Source: Saprospiraceae bacterium (lineage in GTDB: Bacteria > Bacteroidota > Bacteroidia > Chitinophagales > Saprospiraceae). From it: a stretch of 61,495 bases of DNA. Position 1 is the stretch's first letter. Every line of letters starts with the position of its first letter. The notes below the pieces were generated by a model that searched no databases, was not told the DNA's origin, and saw nothing but the letters and a program-made list of their open reading frames with translations. Shown in pieces: positions 55,791-61,495 of this stretch. Made by a program: the position numbers and the translations under genes. The stretch is from NCBI GenBank assembly GCA_020630955.1, contig JAHDIE010000011.1:10105-71599 (forward strand), given 5' to 3'.

Positions 55791-58321
55791 ACTGGAAATT
55801 TTTATTTAGAATAGCATTAGCGGATGCCAAGACTCAGTGGGGTAAACTTTTCCTTTTTATTTCATCAATTGTCCTTGGCATCGCGGCCTTGGTTGCCATC
55901 AATTCTTTTAATGACAATATAGTCAAGGACATTGACAGGCAATCAGCTTCGATCTTAGGAGCAGATATTGTTGTCAGTGGAAACAAGAGCCTTCCGGCAA
56001 ATTTGTCCCCTGCTTTAAATGCTATTCCTGGTCAAAAAGCATCTGAGTATGAATTACTTTCCATGGCCTATATTCCCAAAAATGAAGGATCTCAATTTGT
56101 TAGAATAAAAGCTTTGGAAGGCAACTTTCCATTCTATGGAAAATTGATCACGCAACCAGAGACTGCATCAAAAGACTTTAAGGCTAATGGAACGGTATTG
56201 GCTGACAAAGCATTTATGCGCCAGTTTTCATTGGAGCCAGGAGATAAAATAAAACTTGGTGACGAAGATTTCATCATTGAAGGGCGATTGATGAACAATT
56301 TGGGCGCTGGGAATTTAGCATCTGGCTTTGCTCCAATTATATACATCCCATTCGACAAATTAGAAAGCACCAATCTTGTTCAACCAGGCAGTATGATTGA
56401 TTATGCTTATTACCATCAGGTGCCAAAAGAATTTGATGCAAATCTTTGGAAGGAAGAAAACAAGCAAGCGTTCAGGCAAGAAAGTATGCGAATCAACACC
56501 ATTGACGATCAAAGAGAAAACTTAAATGAAGCGTTCAATTCATTGAATTCATTTTTGAACTTGGTGGCTTTGGTTTCTTTATTACTCGGATGTATTGGAG
56601 TCGCCAGCAGTGTATTTATATATGTGAAAAACAAGATCAGCTCGATTGCTATCTTTCGATGCTTAGGTATGAAAAGCAATGAAGCCTTTGTCATATATTT
56701 TTTACAAATATTAGTTCTTGGAATTCTCGGTAGTGTAATTGGTGCTGTGCTTGGAAGTGCTGTCCAACTATTTTTACCTAAAGTATTTGGAGAATTCCTT
56801 CCTTTCCAGGTAGTCACAGAATTATCCTGGCCTTCAATAATACAAGGATTAAGTTTGGGATTGATTATAACGGTACTTTTTGCACTCATACCATTATTAG
56901 AAATTAGAAAAATTTCTCCTTTAAGAACTTTGAGAAGTAATTTTAGTGAAGAGGGAACTGGCACACGAGATCCCTTGGTTTGGATGTGTTATTTGGCTAT
57001 CATTGTTGCTTTATCAATATTCTTATATAGCTTAACTGGCTCTATACTTAATGCAGCGATTTTCATTGTTGGAATTTTACTTGCCTTTTTTGTTCTTTAT
57101 CTGGTCTCACAATTGATTATTCGGTTGGTTAGAAAATTCTTCCCAAGACATTGGAGTTTTGTTTTAAGGCAAGGATTGGCTAATCTTTATAGACCCAATA
57201 ATCAAACTCAAATCCTTTTGGTTTCTTTAGGTTTAGGCACAACAATATTAAGTACTCTATTCATTGTCCAAAGTTTGATTTTAGAAAACGTCAATGCGAT
57301 GGATGCTGGTGCACAGCCTAATATGATATTGTTTGGGATTGAAACCAATCAAATGCATGATTTGAAAAACAAGACCAAATCATTTGATATGCCGATTGTG
57401 GAAGAAGTTCCAATCGTAACAATGCGAATCGAAGGTTGGAAAGGAAGAACAAAAAAAGAATGGCTGGCAGATACAACAGCAAATGTAAGGAGATGGGCTG
57501 CAAATAGAGAAACAAGAGTAACTTATAGAGACACCTTGGATTCTTCTGAAAAATTAATCGCCGGAGAATTTGTTGGAAACATTGAGAATCCAGGTGATTC
57601 AATTTTTATCTCATTGGATGAAGGATATGCTGAGAATTTGAATATAGGATTGGGTGACGAGATGGTGTTCAATGTTCAAGGTATGCTTTTAACCACCTAT
57701 GTCAGCAGTTTCCGAGAAATTGAATTTGCGTCTATGCGTACGAGATTTTTTGTTTTGTTTCCAAGAGGTGTGTTGGAGAATGCGCCACAATTTCAAGTCT
57801 TGGTTACAAAAGCGCCGAATGAAGATGTAATGACCAAATATCGCACAGAGGTAGTCAAAGCATTTCCTAATGTTTCAGTTGTAGATCTTAGTTCCATCCT
57901 TACCACACTTAATGATATACTCAAAAAAATAAGTTATGCCGTACAGTTTATGGCAGGATTTAGCATATTGACAGGCTTGATTGTTTTATTGTCCTCTTTA
58001 ATATTAAGTAAATTTCAAAGAGTAAGAGAAAGTGTGCTTTTGAGAACACTTGGGGCAAGTCGATCACAAATCTTAAAGATAAATGCCACTGAATACCTTT
58101 TGATTGGAGTACTAGCTGCTTTTACTGGGATTTTAATTTCAATCCTAGCTAGTTGGTTAGTTGTTAATTTTCAACTTGACTTTGAGTATAAAATTCGTTG
58201 GATGCCTATACTTTTGGTCTTCCTTTTTATAGTATTGATGACCCTTTTTATTGGACTTTGGACAACCAGAGATGTTGTCAACAAATCTCCACTGGAAACT
58301 TTGAGAAAAGATATTCAATAA
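55787..58321 (+). CDS. ABC transporter permease, YbbP-like FtsX family
   Basis: An 844-residue permease with two FtsX-type halves, about ten helices in all: one at the N-terminus (20-40), three near 250-370, two near 400-445, one near 475-495, and three near 710-835. Two large extracytoplasmic domains lie at 45-245 and 500-700. This matches YbbP rather than LolC. Its start overlaps the ATPase stop (ATGA). In E. coli, ybbAP sit next to tesA and are thought to act on lipid or hydrophobic substrates in the envelope, but substrates are unproven. Confidence 0.92.
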   Translation: MNWKFLFRIALADAKTQWGKLFLFISSIVLGIAALVAINSFNDNIVKDIDRQSASILGADIVVSGNKSLPANLSPALNAIPGQKASEYELLSMAYIPKNEGSQFVRIKALEGNFPFYGKLITQPETASKDFKANGTVLADKAFMRQFSLEPGDKIKLGDEDFIIEGRLMNNLGAGNLASGFAPIIYIPFDKLESTNLVQPGSMIDYAYYHQVPKEFDANLWKEENKQAFRQESMRINTIDDQRENLNEAFNSLNSFLNLVALVSLLLGCIGVASSVFIYVKNKISSIAIFRCLGMKSNEAFVIYFLQILVLGILGSVIGAVLGSAVQLFLPKVFGEFLPFQVVTELSWPSIIQGLSLGLIITVLFALIPLLEIRKISPLRTLRSNFSEEGTGTRDPLVWMCYLAIIVALSIFLYSLTGSILNAAIFIVGILLAFFVLYLVSQLIIRLVRKFFPRHWSFVLRQGLANLYRPNNQTQILLVSLGLGTTILSTLFIVQSLILENVNAMDAGAQPNMILFGIETNQMHDLKNKTKSFDMPIVEEVPIVTMRIEGWKGRTKKEWLADTTANVRRWAANRETRVTYRDTLDSSEKLIAGEFVGNIENPGDSIFISLDEGYAENLNIGLGDEMVFNVQGMLLTTYVSSFREIEFASMRTRFFVLFPRGVLENAPQFQVLVTKAPNEDVMTKYRTEVVKAFPNVSVVDLSSILTTLNDILKKISYAVQFMAGFSILTGLIVLLSSLILSKFQRVRESVLLRTLGASRSQILKINATEYLLIGVLAAFTGILISILASWLVVNFQLDFEYKIRWMPILLVFLFIVLMTLFIGLWTTRDVVNKSPLETLRKDIQ

Positions 58322-58417
58322 ACAAGATTTTATTTTAAAAAATAAGAATCTTAAGAATCATATTAATACCTTAGTGACCTTGTAATCCTGATTTGAAAAC
58401 CAACAAAATCGATACTT

Positions 58418-59371
58418 TTGGGAAAAATCCTAATAACAGGAGGGCTTGGACAAGTGGGAATGGTATTGAGTAAAGCACTCAAAGAGAAGTATGGGGATAA
58501 TAATGTCGTTGTATCCGATATCCATGAAAAAGGAGCTTCGGGAGTATTTGAGTTATTAGACATCACAGACGTTGAACGCTTACGCGAAATTGTCCAAAAG
58601 CACAAGATTACAACAATCTTTCATCTTGCAGCAATTTTATCCGCCAAAGGAGAAGCCGATCCTCTATGGACTTGGGATCTCAATATGCAAGGCCTATTTA
58701 ATGTTTTAGAATTAGGCAAAAAAAAGCTTGTGCAAAAGATTTTTTTCCCAAGCTCTATAGCGGTCTTTGGCAAGCAATCAAAATTGATTAATGCGCCACA
58801 ATCATCAATAACAGATCCTGTTACGGTCTATGGGATCAGTAAAGTATCTGGAGAATATTGGTGCCAATACTATCATAATAGATACGGGGTAGATGTTAGA
58901 TCAATAAGATACCCAGGATTGATAGGCCATCAAAGTCTTCCAGGTGGTGGCACCACCGATTATGCTGTGGACATATTTCATTATGCTGTAAAAAACGAAG
59001 ATTATGAGTGCTTCCTCAAGGCAGACTCTTGCTTGCCTATGATGTATATGCCAGATGCCATGCGCGCGACTATCGAAGTCATGGAAGCGGATGTGGAAGC
59101 CATAAAGATTAGAACATCTTATAACCTAAATGGGTTTAGCTTTACTCCAGAAGAATTGTACCAAGAAATCAAAAAGCACAAACCAGATTTTAAAATCACT
59201 TATAAACCAGATTCACGACAAACCATTGCTGACTCCTGGCCAAAAACTATTGATGATACCGAAGCAATGATCCACTGGGGCTGGCAATCCAATTTCAATA
59301 TTCAAGAAATGGTCATGGATATGTTGTCAAATCTAAAAGTCAAATACATAAACGAACCCATCAAATTGTAA
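58418..59371 (+). CDS. tdh: SDR-type L-threonine 3-dehydrogenase
   Basis: A 317-residue NAD-dependent SDR enzyme resembling the UDP-galactose-epimerase-like threonine dehydrogenase. It starts with TTG at 58418 because an in-frame stop lies about 27 bases upstream and no ATG follows before the nucleotide-binding motif [11 protein letters not shown]. The catalytic residues are SSIAVFG and YGISK near 145. It oxidises L-threonine to 2-amino-3-ketobutyrate. The next gene, 5 bases downstream, encodes the ligase that splits that product, which makes the call strong. Confidence 0.92.
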   Translation: MGKILITGGLGQVGMVLSKALKEKYGDNNVVVSDIHEKGASGVFELLDITDVERLREIVQKHKITTIFHLAAILSAKGEADPLWTWDLNMQGLFNVLELGKKKLVQKIFFPSSIAVFGKQSKLINAPQSSITDPVTVYGISKVSGEYWCQYYHNRYGVDVRSIRYPGLIGHQSLPGGGTTDYAVDIFHYAVKNEDYECFLKADSCLPMMYMPDAMRATIEVMEADVEAIKIRTSYNLNGFSFTPEELYQEIKKHKPDFKITYKPDSRQTIADSWPKTIDDTEAMIHWGWQSNFNIQEMVMDMLSNLKVKYINEPIKL

Positions 59372-59376
59372 GTTAC

Positions 59377-60564
59377 ATGTTCGAAAAAACAAAAGATCAA
59401 ATTACTAAAGAACTGCAAGAAATTGAAGAAGCTGGTCTATACAAGAAAGAAAGAATCATTACTACTCCTCAAGCAGCAAAAATATCTACAGATAGATTGG
59501 ATGGTGTTTTGAATTTTTGTGCTAATAATTACTTAGGACTCTCTTCTCACCCCGATGTTATCGAAGCTGCAAAAAAAACCATCGATAGTCATGGTTTTGG
59601 GATGAGCTCGGTGAGATTTATCTGTGGGACACAAGATATACACAAAGAATTAGAAAATAAGATCGCTGAGTTTCTAGGAATGGAAGACGCCATTCTTTAT
59701 GCAGCTGCCTTTGATGCCAATGGAGGCCTGTTTGAGCCAATCCTCACAAAGGAAGATGCTATCATCTCTGATGCACTAAATCATGCTTCCATAATTGATG
59801 GCATAAGACTATGCAAAGCAGCAAGATATCGTTATGCAACAAATGATATGGAAGATCTCGAAGCTAAGTTGAAAGAAGCTTCAGGAGCAAGAAGGAAATT
59901 GATAGCCACCGATGGTGTGTTTTCAATGGATGGCACAATAGCGCAAATTGATAAAATTTGTGACTTGGCGGATAAGTATGATGCAATGGTCATGGTGGAC
60001 GAGTGTCACTCTACAGGTTTTGTAGGAAAAACTGGTAGAGGCACACACGAATACAATAATGCGATGGGAAGAGTGGATATCATTACCGGCACATTTGGAA
60101 AAGCATTGGGCGGGGCAAGTGGTGGATTCACAGCAGCAAAAAAAGAAATCGTTGATATGTTGCGTCAGCGTTCACGACCATATCTTTTCTCCAATACTTT
60201 GGCCCCTTCAATTGTAGGCGCATCCTTAAAAGTTTTAGATCTCCTTTCTAATTCTACAGAACTGCGAGATAAGCTTGAAGATAACACCAAGTATTTTAGA
60301 TCTGCCATGACTGATGCGGGATTTGATATTATTCCTGGAGTCCACCCTATTGTTCCTATCATGTTATACGATGCAAAACTTTCCCAGACTTTTGCAGAAA
60401 AGTTATTGGATGAAGGAATTTATGTGATCGGTTTCTATTACCCTGTCGTACCAAAAGAAAAAGCAAGAATCAGGGTTCAGATTTCAGCTGGCCATGAAAA
60501 AATGCATCTGGAAAAAGCCGTTACAGCTTTTACGAAAGTAGGAAAAGAATTAGGGGTTATTTAG
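59377..60564 (+). CDS. kbl: Glycine C-acetyltransferase (2-amino-3-ketobutyrate CoA ligase)
   Basis: PLP enzyme of the alpha-oxoamine synthase family, 395 residues. It splits 2-amino-3-ketobutyrate with CoA into glycine and acetyl-CoA. The PLP lysine lies in [12 protein letters not shown] near 243; [20 protein letters not shown] and [12 protein letters not shown] are family motifs. The unstable intermediate from threonine dehydrogenase would be channelled to it; the two genes are 5 bases apart and co-transcribed. Confidence 0.96.
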   Translation: MFEKTKDQITKELQEIEEAGLYKKERIITTPQAAKISTDRLDGVLNFCANNYLGLSSHPDVIEAAKKTIDSHGFGMSSVRFICGTQDIHKELENKIAEFLGMEDAILYAAAFDANGGLFEPILTKEDAIISDALNHASIIDGIRLCKAARYRYATNDMEDLEAKLKEASGARRKLIATDGVFSMDGTIAQIDKICDLADKYDAMVMVDECHSTGFVGKTGRGTHEYNNAMGRVDIITGTFGKALGGASGGFTAAKKEIVDMLRQRSRPYLFSNTLAPSIVGASLKVLDLLSNSTELRDKLEDNTKYFRSAMTDAGFDIIPGVHPIVPIMLYDAKLSQTFAEKLLDEGIYVIGFYYPVVPKEKARIRVQISAGHEKMHLEKAVTAFTKVGKELGVI

Positions 60565-60628
60565 GATTATATAGCTTTGGTTTTGAAATTGAAGGATAGA
60601 AGAAATAAAATTTTGCGCTGAAAGTTTT

Positions 60629-61345
60629 TCAAATTTCGTATAGAAATCCGAAGTCTAAGATTTTTCTATGATCTAAAAAGCCTAAGCTAAAATTTGAAAA
60701 TTGAGCTTCAGAAACGAATAAATTAGGATTGTAGTTAATAGAATAGTAATATCCAAGTTCAATAAAATTGAATTTGGAAGATAAAAATAATGACACTTGA
60801 TTTATAATTTGATATTTCAAGTTTAACTCAATACCTACACTTGCACAAAAACAATACTGCTCAATACCAAAACTATTGTTTGAATGAGGATTAAATTCTT
60901 TTAAATCAAATGAAATTGCTGTTACAAATCCAGGGTAAAATTCAGCTCTGTTAGCTTCATACAATTTAAATGATTTAAGAAATTCAAGTTCAACAAGCAA
61001 TTTTGTTTTTTCGATGCTTCTACCCCAGTCATCATCATCCACAATTATATAATGATTTCCTTCAATACTAAGTTCGCTGAGTTGATTATTTTTTATCCAT
61101 CCAAATCCATATGATATTCTCCTGAAACTTGCCTTTGTGAAATCATAAGTGCTTTGAATACTTGGATCGGGCTCGAATGGATCGAATGGATTTATTTGTT
61201 CTGAATTGAAGAATGCTCCAAATTGAGTTTTAAAAAACAATCTCTTAGTACTCAATGGATGAAAAGAAGCTGAAGCATGCTGTCCAAAGAGCGTAAGACA
61301 ACATGTTACCATGTAAAATATAATAAATTGAATTCTTGATTTCAA
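60629..61345 (-). CDS. Putative outer-membrane beta-barrel protein
   Basis: A 238-residue exported protein with a TTG start at 61345, chosen because the next ATG (61312) would remove the N-terminal positive region of the signal peptide (MKSRIQFIIFYMVTCCLTLF). The body has alternating hydrophobic strands (FRRISYGFGWIKN, LSELSIEGNHYIIV, FNFIELGYYYSINY) and ends in FGFLYEI, like barrel proteins. No family recognised; a small outer-membrane barrel is the best guess. Confidence 0.55.
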   Translation of the reverse strand: MKSRIQFIIFYMVTCCLTLFGQHASASFHPLSTKRLFFKTQFGAFFNSEQINPFDPFEPDPSIQSTYDFTKASFRRISYGFGWIKNNQLSELSIEGNHYIIVDDDDWGRSIEKTKLLVELEFLKSFKLYEANRAEFYPGFVTAISFDLKEFNPHSNNSFGIEQYCFCASVGIELNLKYQIINQVSLFLSSKFNFIELGYYYSINYNPNLFVSEAQFSNFSLGFLDHRKILDFGFLYEI

Positions 61346-61414
61346 TGCTAACCTTTTAAATATATAATAGAATTTTTGAAAGTTTATTGCCTCAGTTATA
61401 AATATACAAAGTAG

Positions 61415-61495
61415 CCTTTTGGTTGTTTTTTAAGGGGGATCAAGAGGACGGGAGTCCTTTGGTTTTTGCTTTTATAAGGGGAACCAAGAGGGCGG
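61415..61495 (+). repeat. Two imperfect 40-base tandem repeats, cut by the window end
   Basis: Two adjacent units of about 41 bases (61415-61455 and 61456-61495) share the pattern CCTTTTGGTT...TTTTA...AAGGGGGATCAAGAGGACGG / AAGGGGAACCAAGAGGGCGG. The array may go on past the window. It lies in the region upstream of the preceding minus-strand gene. Confidence 0.5.

Noticed and set aside
1-61495. CRISPR arrays, tRNA/rRNA genes, transposases, phage or defence genes
   Set aside because: Searched by eye on both strands; nothing with the required repeats, folds or motifs was found.

Overview
The window is AT-rich chromosomal DNA from a gliding-type Bacteroidota, most likely of the Saprospiria/Chitinophaga side of the phylum. 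The evidence is four proteins ending in type IX secretion (T9SS) sorting domains (two of type A, two of the gliding-associated CHU_C type B), a TonB receptor with an N-terminal carboxypeptidase-regulatory-like domain, two LytS/LytTR two-component pairs, many lipoprotein signal peptides, and promoter-like boxes of the TTG-N20-TAnnTTTG kind. I see no rRNA, tRNA, CRISPR array, insertion sequence or phage genes. It reads as ordinary core-plus-accessory chromosome.

Layout. 1-2642: the end of a beta-propeller histidine kinase and its LytTR response regulator. 2719-7756: a phenylacetyl-CoA epoxidase operon in the order paaE-A-B-C-D-G on the minus strand, preceded by a TetR regulator; two tandem palindromes lie in the promoter. 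7802-15426: a GH20 hexosaminidase lipoprotein, a membrane MutS-like ATPase, a YheT-type hydrolase overlapping an RluA-family pseudouridine synthase, and an SGNH hydrolase followed by a lipoprotein. 15436-21441: a metallopeptidase-like lipoprotein, a von Willebrand A membrane protein, a secreted protein of the type often mislabelled asparagine synthetase B, and a TPR protein. 21570-28335: two T9SS cargo proteins flanking a double-OmpA protein and a tiny lipoprotein.

29012-33380: PhoD-like phosphatase, zinc-ribbon membrane protein, methyltransferase and a PAP2/vanadium haloperoxidase-family lipoprotein. 33978-38183: a three-gene operon of TonB receptor, sensor kinase and LytTR regulator. 38312-43710: the operon metH-metF-ribE under a SAM-I riboswitch, joining methionine synthesis, its folate supply and (by inference) the flavin needed by MetF. 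43774-50067: a 2097-residue secreted metalloprotease with twenty PKD domains arranged as ten alternating A-B pairs. 50281-54326: an outer-membrane beta-barrel protein, a SulP transporter and another CHU_C protein. 54342-58321: a TesA-like esterase divergent from a LolD/YbbA-YbbP ABC exporter, an arrangement also found in E. coli. 58418-60564: threonine dehydrogenase and 2-amino-3-ketobutyrate CoA ligase, the two-step threonine-to-glycine route. The window closes with a TTG-started outer-membrane protein and the start of a G-rich tandem repeat.

The most distinctive items are the SAM-I riboswitch that appears to govern riboflavin synthase through metH-metF-ribE and has a candidate alternative helix, the alternating PKD super-repeat, the operator placed inside the paa promoter spacer, and a receptor-kinase-regulator operon. 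Function calls rest on motifs read by eye; no database search was possible.
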